64,000 nt of DNA, from NCBI GenBank assembly GCA_031538895.1, contig JAVKLU010000043.1, positions 5,519-69,518 of the forward strand. The letters run 5' to 3'. The notes beneath the pieces are model-generated. The model saw only the letters and a list, made by a program, of their open reading frames with translations. It was not told where the DNA came from and made no database searches. The DNA is from JAVKLU01 sp031538895 (GTDB lineage Bacteria; Pseudomonadota; Gammaproteobacteria; Burkholderiales; Burkholderiaceae). This document shows, in pieces, positions 9,771 through 16,742 of the stretch; the first letter of the stretch is position 1, and every line of letters begins with the position of its first letter. Position numbers and translations under genes: made by a program.

Positions 9771-9822
9771 GCCGCTTGATGAGGGCTCTGTAACTGGTTA
9801 GCGTTTGGGTGTAGTTATCGAG

Positions 9823-9851
9823 TTGAAAATTTACTGTGAATTGCATATAAT
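9823..9851 (+). promoter_or_regulatory. Sigma70-type promoter for a small RNA
   Basis: TTGAAA (9823-9828) and a consensus TATAAT (9846-9851) separated by exactly 17 bp. It is the clearest promoter in the window and lies about 60 bp before an intrinsic terminator, with no start codon between that fits a gene. Confidence 0.8.
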
Positions 9852-9857
9852 TTTTCG

Positions 9858-9947
9858 GTGGGTACAGTCAGACTGTGGGTTTAAGTCCACTACTGCACCA
9901 TATCTGTCCCGCACTCACGGCCCTTTTTAGGGCCGTGTTTATTTTTT
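9858..9947 (+). ncRNA. Candidate small RNA of about 90 nt
   Basis: A transcript starting 6-8 bases after the TATAAT box would run to the terminator at 9916-9947, about 90 nt. Within it are two small stems, ACAGT-CAG-ACTGT and GTGG-GTTTAAGT-CCAC, then an unpaired stretch ending in TACTGCACCA. The loop and CCA end look faintly like a tRNA T arm, but no acceptor partner exists, so it is not a tRNA. It does not resemble SRP RNA, 6S or tmRNA. No ORF with a ribosome site is seen inside. I do not recognise the family. Confidence 0.6.
9916..9947 (+). terminator. Intrinsic terminator of the small RNA
   Basis: Perfect 8-bp stem CACGGCCC / GGGCCGTG with a 6-nt loop (TTTTTA), followed by GTTTATTTTTT's T-rich tail. 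Confidence 0.85.
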
Positions 9948-9990
9948 GCGCGGGTCGTTGAAATAGCTCTCGGCTGATTTTTAAATAGTA

Positions 9991-10836
9991 ATGACGACGA
10001 CTTTTATCTTGCCAGCGGCACCCAAGGGTATGCAAAAAGGCGTAGCCTTAAAAGATATTTTGGGCGCGGCGGCGATTGCCGGTTTAGTGCATAACATTCA
10101 AAGGGTGCATCCTCGTTTTGACGGCAAAGCTTTTACCGCATTGGCACAAAACGGTTTAGAGCCTTTGAGAATTTTGCAAAGAGGGGCACATTTGGCACAG
10201 GCTTTGCGCCAGTATTTGCCGCCGACTTTTGAGGACGCTATAGAAATTTTGTTGGCGTCATTGCCGCCTGCAAATATCGCGACCGAAGGCTTGGGCATGG
10301 CCGTATTTTTTTATTTGCCGCATGTGAGCTTTGTCGCGCAATATGGTCTTGATCCTACAAATAATCAGGGGCGTGATCCTTTTGAACTCTCGATGCGGGC
10401 GCAATATGAATTAACGCAGCGTTTTAGTGCAGAATTTTCGATGCGGCCTTTTTTGATACAACAGCCCGAACGAACTTTAGCGCGTTTATTAGATTGGACG
10501 ACTGATTCGAGCGCGCATGTGCGGCGTTTATGTTCTGAGGGCGCGCGGCCGCGCTTGCCGTGGGCGGTACGGATTCCCCAATTTATTCAAGACCCCACAC
10601 CTTTGTGGCCGATTTTGAACGCGCTGAAAAATGATTCCAGTCGCTATGTGCAGCGCAGTGTTGCCAATCATTTAGGCGACATCGCCAAAGATCATCCCGA
10701 GTTAGTGTTCGCGTTGTGCGACATTTGGTTAGCAGACGCGTCAAGCGATGTAAAATGGATTATTCGTCATGCCTTGCGTCACCCAGCTAAAAAATTAAAT
10801 TCGCGGGCATTGGCGGTGCGTCGCGCCGCGAAGTAA
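9991..10836 (+). CDS. DNA alkylation repair protein, AlkC/AlkD-like HEAT-repeat family
   Basis: 281 residues of mostly alpha-helical HEAT-like repeats. The segment VRRLCSEGARPRLPWAVRIP is the characteristic stretch of AlkC/AlkD-type 3-methyladenine DNA glycosylases, followed by repeats such as SRYVQRSVANHLGDIAKDHPE and SSDVKWIIRHALRHP. These enzymes remove alkylated bases from DNA. It stands alone between the small RNA and amiC. Family membership is well supported; the precise substrate is inferred. Confidence 0.85.
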   Translation: MTTTFILPAAPKGMQKGVALKDILGAAAIAGLVHNIQRVHPRFDGKAFTALAQNGLEPLRILQRGAHLAQALRQYLPPTFEDAIEILLASLPPANIATEGLGMAVFFYLPHVSFVAQYGLDPTNNQGRDPFELSMRAQYELTQRFSAEFSMRPFLIQQPERTLARLLDWTTDSSAHVRRLCSEGARPRLPWAVRIPQFIQDPTPLWPILNALKNDSSRYVQRSVANHLGDIAKDHPELVFALCDIWLADASSDVKWIIRHALRHPAKKLNSRALAVRRAAK

Positions 10837-10863
10837 CACATTTAATCAATCAATGAATCAAAG

Positions 10864-12321
10864 ATGGGCCAGCTAACTGATAAAAGAATTTTTTTGCGTT
10901 ATGGCGTGCGCTGGTTACTGGCGACGACAGGGGTGGCAAGTCCGATGATCACTGCTTTAGCGAGTGATACCGAAGCGAAACCGAAAAAGAAAACACGCGC
11001 GCGCAAAAAAAAATCAGTCAAACCTGTGACGAGCAAGGAATCGACAGCCAGTGCGTCAGAAACCATGTTGCCGAAAACGGCAGCGCCACATGCGCCAACG
11101 AATAAGGGGATTGAAGTTCGAATTTGGCCCGCTGAAGATTACACGCGGGTCACTTTAGAAAACGCGACTTTGTTAAACGCGAAACACTTTATGTTACATG
11201 CGCCGGAACGTTTGGTGGTGGATTTGGACGATATGGTTTTGGGCGAAAACTTGAGAAATATGGTGGCGCAAATTTCTGCGCTCGATCCTTTTATCGAAAA
11301 AGTTCGTGTGGCGCAATATCAAGCGCGCGTCGTACGTTTGGTGTTTGATCTCAAACAAAACATCAGTCCGCAAGTGTTTACACTCAAACCGGTGGCCGAA
11401 TACGCGCATCGTTTGGTGTTTGATTTTTATCCCCAAAACAGCACAATGGCGACGCGAATCAATTCTGATCAGCGCGCTAAAAAACCGCCTGCTGCAGAAC
11501 CCGCGTCTCAAAATGAAGCGCATGCGTCAGTTGATACATCAACCAATGCATCAACTAATACATCAGTCGATACAACACCCAGCGCATCCAGCAAGGCATC
11601 AACTAATACCCGCGCAAGCAATTTACGGCGCAAAAAAATTATCGTGATTGATCCAGGGCATGGTGGTGAAGACCCAGGCGCGATTGGCCCCAGCGGTACG
11701 CGTGAAAAAGATGTGGTGTTAAAAATTGCGCGGCAGCTCAAACAAAAATTGGAACAATTGCCTGGTTACGATGTGACAGTCTTGTTGACGCGTGACTCTG
11801 ATTATTTTGTGCCCTTGCATATTCGGGTACAAAAAGCGCGACAAGCAAACGCCGATTGTTTTATTTCGATTCATGCGGATGCGTTTATTGAACCGCGCGC
11901 GCGCGGGGCCTCGGTGTTTGCCTTATCCGAAGGTGGGGCCAGTTCCACCGGAGCGCGTTGGTTGGCGAAAAAAGAGAATTCAGCGGACTTGGTCGGTGGC
12001 GTCAATTTGCAGGCGCGCAGTAAGCATTTAGCAAATCTGTTGATGGACCTCACTACCAGTGCACAAATTCAAAGCAGCTTGGTGCTGGGCAGCGGTGTAT
12101 TACGCGAATTGAGCAGCTTTGCATCCTTGCACAGCAAACAGGTTGAACAAGCGGGTTTTGCGGTGTTAAAAGCGCCGGATATTCCGTCTATCTTGATTGA
12201 GACCGGTTTTATCAGCAATCCCGAAGAGGAACAATTATTAAATAGCACGGGACATCAAGACAAATTGGCTGGGGCCTTAAGTGCATCTTTATCAAACTTT
12301 ATCAGCAAGCATTTAGCGTGA
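10864..12321 (+). CDS. amiC: N-acetylmuramoyl-L-alanine amidase (AMIN + Amidase_3)
   Basis: Periplasmic amidase that cuts the peptide from muramic acid to split daughter cells. N-terminal export signal with basic N-region, a lysine-rich stretch, an AMIN septal-targeting domain (about 80-190: VEVRIWPAEDYTRVTLEN-type region), then a Thr/Ser/Asn linker made of short repeats (TNASTNTSVDTTPSASS), then the Amidase_3 domain with IDPGHGGEDPGAIGPSG, SIHADA and the terminal SILIETGFISNPEEE (zinc ligands His, Glu, His and the catalytic Glu). The rimI start codon overlaps its stop. The linker repeat looks like a slippage product. Confidence 0.92.
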   Translation: MGQLTDKRIFLRYGVRWLLATTGVASPMITALASDTEAKPKKKTRARKKKSVKPVTSKESTASASETMLPKTAAPHAPTNKGIEVRIWPAEDYTRVTLENATLLNAKHFMLHAPERLVVDLDDMVLGENLRNMVAQISALDPFIEKVRVAQYQARVVRLVFDLKQNISPQVFTLKPVAEYAHRLVFDFYPQNSTMATRINSDQRAKKPPAAEPASQNEAHASVDTSTNASTNTSVDTTPSASSKASTNTRASNLRRKKIIVIDPGHGGEDPGAIGPSGTREKDVVLKIARQLKQKLEQLPGYDVTVLLTRDSDYFVPLHIRVQKARQANADCFISIHADAFIEPRARGASVFALSEGGASSTGARWLAKKENSADLVGGVNLQARSKHLANLLMDLTTSAQIQSSLVLGSGVLRELSSFASLHSKQVEQAGFAVLKAPDIPSILIETGFISNPEEEQLLNSTGHQDKLAGALSASLSNFISKHLA

Positions 12322-12839
12322 ATGCAGAGTGCGCGCTCGTCATCCGTTCTATTGGGCACGCAGAGTTGGCAGCGGTGTATGACCTCGAGAGGGCAACGCA
12401 GCAATTTCCGTGGACGCCAGCGCAGTTTGCCGATGCTTTAGCCGCGCAGTATTGGCTGTGGGGCGCATTTTCAAAAGACACTCAGACCTTACTGGGATTT
12501 TTGGTGGTGATGCCCGCTTATGATGAAGTGCAGATTTTGAATATTGCGGTTGCTGCCACTGCGCAACAAAAAGGCGTGGCGCATCAACTGTGGCAACATC
12601 TGATTCAAACCTTGGCACAGGCCAAACATCACATCATTCGTTCGGTATTGCTGGAAGTGGCGCGTAACAACGCGATCGCAATTGCGGTGTATCAGCGCTG
12701 GGGGTTTGAGTTAATCGGACAACGACGCGCTTATTACCGGAACGCTACGCAGTCGATTGACGCACACGTCATGCGGCATACCTTATCTAGGGTTCAGTTG
12801 GATAGTCCAAGTCCGCATGGTTCAAATCCGCATTCCTGA
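12318..12839 (+). CDS. rimI: Ribosomal-protein-alanine N-acetyltransferase
   Basis: GNAT acetyltransferase, normally acetylating the N-terminus of ribosomal protein S18. Visible features: QFPWTPAQFADAL near the N-terminus, the acetyl-CoA loop region VAATAQQKGVAHQLWQHL (Q/R-x-x-G-x-A type), LEVARNNAIAIAVYQRWGFE and GQRRAYYRN, all RimI-like. The start is a GTG whose last two bases overlap the amiC stop, so translation is probably coupled. The C-terminal 20 residues are low-complexity (repeats of SPSPHGSNPHS type) and not part of the fold. Confidence 0.88.
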   Translation: MNAECALVIRSIGHAELAAVYDLERATQQFPWTPAQFADALAAQYWLWGAFSKDTQTLLGFLVVMPAYDEVQILNIAVAATAQQKGVAHQLWQHLIQTLAQAKHHIIRSVLLEVARNNAIAIAVYQRWGFELIGQRRAYYRNATQSIDAHVMRHTLSRVQLDSPSPHGSNPHS

Positions 12840-12845
12840 CATAAG

Positions 12846-12879
12846 AAAAGGAATCCATTCTGTCGAATAGATTCCTTTT
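12846..12879. terminator. Probable bidirectional terminator after rimI
   Basis: Inverted repeat AAAAGGAATC / GATTCCTTTT with a 14-nt loop, placed directly after the rimI stop and 40 bp beyond the 3' end of the opposing tRNA-Lys. A-run on one side and T-run on the other fit a terminator used from both sides. Confidence 0.6.
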
Positions 12880-12919
12880 GTCGCCTTGAATTCCAGGTGA
12901 TGTGGTTCAAGGCATTTTT

Positions 12920-12996
12920 TGGTAGGCCGTGCGTGACTCGAACACGCGACCAACGGATTAAAAGTCCGCTGCTCTACCGACTGAGCTAACGACCCA
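12920..12996 (-). tRNA. tRNA-Lys (UUU) with an 8-nt anticodon loop
   Basis: On the minus strand all arms of tRNA-Lys are present: acceptor GGGTCGT / ACGGCCT, D arm GCTC...GAGC, T arm GCGTG-TTCGAGT-CACGC, encoded CCA. The anticodon arm is GCGGA-CTTTTTAA-TCCGT: five T residues where tRNA-Lys normally has four, making an 8-nt loop and a 77-nt tRNA instead of 76. This is either a sequence error in a homopolymer, a +1 loop variant, or a defective gene. All stems are otherwise intact, so I list it as a tRNA. Confidence 0.8.
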
Positions 12997-13160
12997 AAAA
13001 TATAAAGAGGCGCGATTCTAGCGGATTTTTATTTGAAAAGCTAAACCTGCTGATTACCTCTAATCTATTGAGCCACAAACGGGTCAAATAATATGGGTGG
13101 CAATCGACTGTCGTGATGAGGCTTGCTTATCCAATAATCGAAATAAGCGATTGCAAACAG

Positions 13161-13191
13161 GAGGGGGCGACAAAGCTAGAATCGCCCCCTC
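13161..13191. promoter_or_regulatory. Strong hairpin upstream of gspG
   Basis: Inverted repeat GAGGGGGCGA / TCGCCCCCTC with an 11-nt loop, about 60 bp before the gspG start, followed by an AT-rich run (ATTTAATTA) without a solid U tract. It could be a weak terminator separating the tRNA region from the gsp genes, or a leader structure of the gsp operon. The rest of 13000-13253 holds nothing else I recognise. Confidence 0.45.
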
Positions 13192-13253
13192 ATTTAATTA
13201 CCTGAATTACGGTAATTACCTTAGTCCATGATTGAACTTTTGAAAGGTTTTTT

Positions 13254-13733
13254 ATGTTGAAACAAATAAGTCATTTGCAAAATCCCGTATTTTCAAAAAC
13301 AGCTTCAGGTTTACGCCAAGCACGTCAATCCGCCTTCACCTTAATTGAAATTATGGTGGTGATTATTATTTTGGGCGTTCTGGCCGCACTGGTAGTCCCC
13401 AAAATTTTGTCGCGTCCCGATGAAGCGCGTGCGACGGTCGCGCGTCAAGACATCGCGACGATTTTGAATGCTTTGAAACTGTATAAATTAGATAACTCGG
13501 TCTATCCAACGACAGAACAAGGTTTAGATGCTTTAGTGAAAGCACCGACGCAGGGTGTGATTCCGAACAATTGGAAACAGGCTTTGGAAAAAATTCCTAA
13601 AGACCCGTGGGGACGCCCTTATCAATATCAGTACCCGGGAGCTAAAGCAGAAATTGATATTTGGAGTTTGGGGGCAGATGGCCAAGCCGGCGGCAGTGGC
13701 GTTGATACTGATATTGGTTCGTGGAGTCTCTAA
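13254..13733 (+). CDS. gspG: Type II secretion major pseudopilin GspG
   Basis: Major subunit of the type II secretion pseudopilus. It has a long basic leader, then the prepilin N-methylation helix AFTLIEIMVVIIILGVLAAL, and the GspG C-terminus with the calcium-binding region: PTTEQGLDALV, KDPWGRPYQYQYPG, IDIWSLGADGQAGG. The residue before the cleavage site is Ala rather than the nearly universal Gly (QSA|FTLIE), which prepilin peptidase may cut less well. First gene of gspGHIJK; GAAAGG precedes the ATG. Confidence 0.93.
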   Translation: MLKQISHLQNPVFSKTASGLRQARQSAFTLIEIMVVIIILGVLAALVVPKILSRPDEARATVARQDIATILNALKLYKLDNSVYPTTEQGLDALVKAPTQGVIPNNWKQALEKIPKDPWGRPYQYQYPGAKAEIDIWSLGADGQAGGSGVDTDIGSWSL

Positions 13734-14362
13734 ATTTTATTTTGCGTGATCGCCTTGTTATCACGAGATCTTTGGAACAAACTCTTTACCAGTCAAAAGT
13801 AAAGCCTCGACAACGGGGCTTTACTTTGATCGAAGTCTTGGTCGTCATCATTATTTTGGGTGTGTTGATTGGGACGGTCAGTTTGAGCATCGCGCCACAA
13901 GCGCAACGGCGTTATGAAAAAGAAGTGCAGGGTTTGCGGCAGTTATTTATTTTTGCTGAAGAAAATGCACGCCAAACAGGACAGGCTTTGCGCTGGGTGA
14001 GTCAAGGACAAGCGCCGGCTAAGTATCAATTTTTGCGTCGCGAAGTCAGCACTTCAGGTGTCGTGTCTTGGGTAGAGGTGGGGGTTGGTGACTTGGGTGA
14101 TGTCTTGCGCCAACGCGCCTACGCAGCGCCGCCACAAAAAATCAGTACGCGCACTTTCGTATCGAATGCGAACGCAGAGTTGTCGCCAACGCAAGCGCCA
14201 GCGTCCCAAAATGCCAGATCTCAGTCGATCGATCTGATGTTTTCAACGGAAGAAACCAACAGTCCTATGCAAATAGTATTTGAATATCCAGAGGAACGAA
14301 TTGTCATGATTAGCGATGGTTTGGGTGATTACCGTATCGTTCATGAAAAAAATGCGCCCTAA
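13721..14362 (+). CDS. gspH: Type II secretion minor pseudopilin GspH
   Basis: Type IV pilin-like protein with leader KPRQRG|FTLIEVLVVIIILGVL and a variable C-terminal domain typical of GspH (QLFIFAEENARQTGQALRW). Start taken as the GTG at 13721, overlapping the end of gspG by 13 bp; a TTG at 13742 is possible. The GspH position in the cluster and the size (about 213 residues) support the call. Confidence 0.85.
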   Translation: MESLNFILRDRLVITRSLEQTLYQSKVKPRQRGFTLIEVLVVIIILGVLIGTVSLSIAPQAQRRYEKEVQGLRQLFIFAEENARQTGQALRWVSQGQAPAKYQFLRREVSTSGVVSWVEVGVGDLGDVLRQRAYAAPPQKISTRTFVSNANAELSPTQAPASQNARSQSIDLMFSTEETNSPMQIVFEYPEERIVMISDGLGDYRIVHEKNAP

Positions 14363-14768
14363 TTTGCGACAGTTTTTTGCGCGACAGATGCAATCGGGCT
14401 TTACTTTGATCGAAGTATTGGTCGCCGTTTTTATTATCGGAATCACTTTGATTTCAGGTTTGCGCGCCCTATCGAGCTTGACGCAAACGAGCTATGACAT
14501 TGATCAGCGAACTTTGGCTTTGTGGTCAGCAGACAATATTTTGTTAGAGCAAAAAATTCAACGCACGCCCTTTAATGTCGGTGAAGAAATTCGCGACTGC
14601 CCGCAAGGACGCTTTGCATTCCAGTGTGTGATTAAAGTCAGCCCAACGCCTAATCCGAGGTTTGTTCGCGTTGAGGTGAATGTGCGTTTGGATAAAGATA
14701 AGGGTAAAGACACGCATCATTTGGCACAGCTGTTTCATGTGACCTTGAAAACCCCTAATACGCCATGA
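14343..14768 (+). CDS. gspI: Type II secretion minor pseudopilin GspI
   Basis: Short pseudopilin with leader QMQSG|FTLIEVLVAVFIIGITL and a GspI-like remainder (SYDIDQRTLALWSADNILLEQ, FQCVIKVSPTPNPRFVRVEV). I chose the ATG at 14343, inside the end of gspH (20-bp overlap), rather than the longer frame from 14316, because it gives a normal leader MKKMRPNLRQFF. GspI nucleates the pseudopilus tip with J and K. Confidence 0.87.
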   Translation: MKKMRPNLRQFFARQMQSGFTLIEVLVAVFIIGITLISGLRALSSLTQTSYDIDQRTLALWSADNILLEQKIQRTPFNVGEEIRDCPQGRFAFQCVIKVSPTPNPRFVRVEVNVRLDKDKGKDTHHLAQLFHVTLKTPNTP

Positions 14769-15562
14769 TAAAAAGTATCGCTATGCCCAAGCGCATATCC
14801 AAGCGAATACCCAATCGAATGCCCAGCGGAGCACCCAGCCGAGCACATCATGCGCGATCTGGATATGCAGGGTTTACTTTGATTGAGGTGATGGTTGCGA
14901 TCAGTATTTTTGCGGTGTTGGCAATTTTGTCATGGCGTGGTCTGGATACTTTGGTGCAAGGCCGCGCGCGGATATCGGGCGAACAGGAACAGGCCATACA
15001 GTTGCAACGTCTCGTGGCGCAAATGGAACGTGATGCTGAATTTTTGGTCATCCCGACGCCCGCGCCAGGTTTGTTATACGCAACCAGCAACGGCATCATC
15101 TTGATTCGGCGCACCAGTGCCGCCAATACTTTAGTCGATGGCACGACCTCAGAAAACGATAGGGTCAGCGGAATTTATTACCAACAAGTGCGTTATGTGT
15201 TGGATGACACTAAAACTTTGTGGCGCGAGCCATCGGTGCCGATCAGCTCGGCAGAATTTATGGCCGCAATGAGTACCGCGACAAAACCCGATAACAGTCA
15301 AGTCGCTAAATTCAGTGCCTTTGTGCTATTGGGGCGACAAGCCTTGATTACTGATGTGGATCGTTTTTCAGTGGATTTATGGGTTAACAATGGGTGGCAA
15401 ACGCTACCGATACAAAACAATTCAGACAATCCTGATCTTCTCAATGGGGCAAAAAATAATGTGTTAAACAGAACTAACTTGGGCCAAAATTCAGGTGGTG
15501 TGCGGCTGACTATTCGCGCCCATCAACAAGATTACAGCAAACTATTTTTGTCAGTATTATGA
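14765..15562 (+). CDS. gspJ: Type II secretion minor pseudopilin GspJ
   Basis: Pseudopilin with cleavage site YAG|FTLIEVMVAISIFAVL and a GspJ-type body (QLQRLVAQMERDAEFL, LLYATSNGIILIRR). The leader is unusually long and made of short near-repeats (PKRISKRIPNRMPSGAPS), probably expanded by slippage; internal Met codons may be the true start. ATGA overlap with gspI and again with gspK shows tight coupling. Confidence 0.88.
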   Translation: MIKSIAMPKRISKRIPNRMPSGAPSRAHHARSGYAGFTLIEVMVAISIFAVLAILSWRGLDTLVQGRARISGEQEQAIQLQRLVAQMERDAEFLVIPTPAPGLLYATSNGIILIRRTSAANTLVDGTTSENDRVSGIYYQQVRYVLDDTKTLWREPSVPISSAEFMAAMSTATKPDNSQVAKFSAFVLLGRQALITDVDRFSVDLWVNNGWQTLPIQNNSDNPDLLNGAKNNVLNRTNLGQNSGGVRLTIRAHQQDYSKLFLSVL

Positions 15563-16539
15563 GTATTCATAAAGCCCGCCAAATTCGTTCCAGCGCAATG
15601 CGGCAAAAAGGCATCGCGATTATTACGGCTTTGCTCATCGTTGCCCTGGCGGTGACGATACTGTCCAGTTTGTTTTGGCAGCAGGGAATTGGATTTCAGC
15701 GTTTAACGCGGCAACGCGACAGTGTGCAAATACAGTGGTTAGAACGCGCCGCAATCGATTGGGTCGGTGTGATTTTGAAAAGTGCGAGCAATGATGCAGT
15801 GACTCATCTGGGACAGATATGGGCAGTGCCGGTGGCGGAAACTTCGCTCAAATCTTTTTTAGCACAAAACGAGATTAAGGATGAACAACTCGAGCAACAA
15901 AAGGCAGTGCTATCGGGTTATCTGAGCGATGCACAGGGACGCTATAACGTGCGCAATCTGATCAATTACTCGGCTAAAGAAAAAAAATATGTCGTGACTC
16001 CAGGCGAACTCGCGGTATTAAAACGTTTGGTGACACATTTACGTTTGTCGCCTAATGTCGCCGAGACTTTGGCGCAAAACGTTCTGGCGCGGTTTAATGA
16101 GATATTGGCTGATGCGCAAGGTGAGTTGTTGCCACAAAATGCGCCACAAAGAATTGAAAGTTTTTTACCTTTGCAGGGGATGACGAATCAAGCTTGGTTG
16201 CAATTACAAGAGTTTATTTTTTATTTTCCGATTGCTTTGCCGATTAACGTCAACACCGCATCAGTAGAACTAATCAGTGCAGTCATGCCAGAATTTGATG
16301 TGAATGTATTGCGCGTCTTGTTGATTAATCGCGCACGAATTTATGCGGTCAATAACGCCAATTTTTTTAATTTGATGGGACGTCCTGAATTGGCCAGTCG
16401 TTATACCGATCAACAGATAAGCACCAAATCGGCATTGTTTTTTTTAACGGCACGAGTTCAGCTAAATCGCATGGTGCGTCAATTTCGAGCGCTGATCGAT
16501 CTGAATGGAAGCTTAATGTGGAAAAGCGCTATGCTGTAA
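15559..16539 (+). CDS. gspK: Type II secretion minor pseudopilin GspK
   Basis: GspK caps the pseudopilus tip. Leader RQKGIAIITALLIVALAVTIL, then LERAAIDWVGVIL, a Y-N-V-R-N-L region, and the helix-hairpin-helix-like segment LPINVNTASVELISAVMPEF typical of GspK. 326 residues is normal. It is the last gsp gene here: gspL and gspM, which usually follow, are absent, and the next gene is an unrelated restriction protein on the other strand. Confidence 0.9.
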   Translation: MSIHKARQIRSSAMRQKGIAIITALLIVALAVTILSSLFWQQGIGFQRLTRQRDSVQIQWLERAAIDWVGVILKSASNDAVTHLGQIWAVPVAETSLKSFLAQNEIKDEQLEQQKAVLSGYLSDAQGRYNVRNLINYSAKEKKYVVTPGELAVLKRLVTHLRLSPNVAETLAQNVLARFNEILADAQGELLPQNAPQRIESFLPLQGMTNQAWLQLQEFIFYFPIALPINVNTASVELISAVMPEFDVNVLRVLLINRARIYAVNNANFFNLMGRPELASRYTDQQISTKSALFFLTARVQLNRMVRQFRALIDLNGSLMWKSAML

Positions 16540-16569
16540 AGAATTGCTTAGAACCAATTTAGAACCAAG

Positions 16570-16662
16570 TTATAACCAATACGCAAAGGATACATAACCG
16601 AGTAAAAACAAGGCCAGCGCGATGAGGAATTGTTTGAGAAAGTTGTTCATAAAAAAAGTCAT
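16570..16662 (-). CDS. Candidate single-helix membrane microprotein (26-30 residues)
   Basis: A minus-strand frame in the gap after gspK encodes MNNFLKQFLIALALFLLGY... ending FAYWL, one clean transmembrane helix with a basic N-side; an in-frame ATG four codons further upstream gives 30 residues. It sits 90 bp beyond the 3' end of the restriction gene on the same strand. No ribosome site is obvious. The hydrophobic pattern is good, but such short frames arise by chance, so this is tentative. Confidence 0.25.
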   Translation of the reverse strand: MTFFMNNFLKQFLIALALFLLGYVSFAYWL

Positions 16663-16742
16663 GTTGTAAAAAATAAAATTGCAGTATAGACAAACCGCGT
16701 ATCCAAGCCTTGCCGCCACATTTTGTATTGACGAGCACTTGC

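Noticed and set aside
9858..9900. tRNA-like 3' end (GGTTTAAGTCC ... CACCA)
   Set aside because: No matching acceptor or anticodon arms upstream; the T-stem does not pair. Treated as part of a small RNA.
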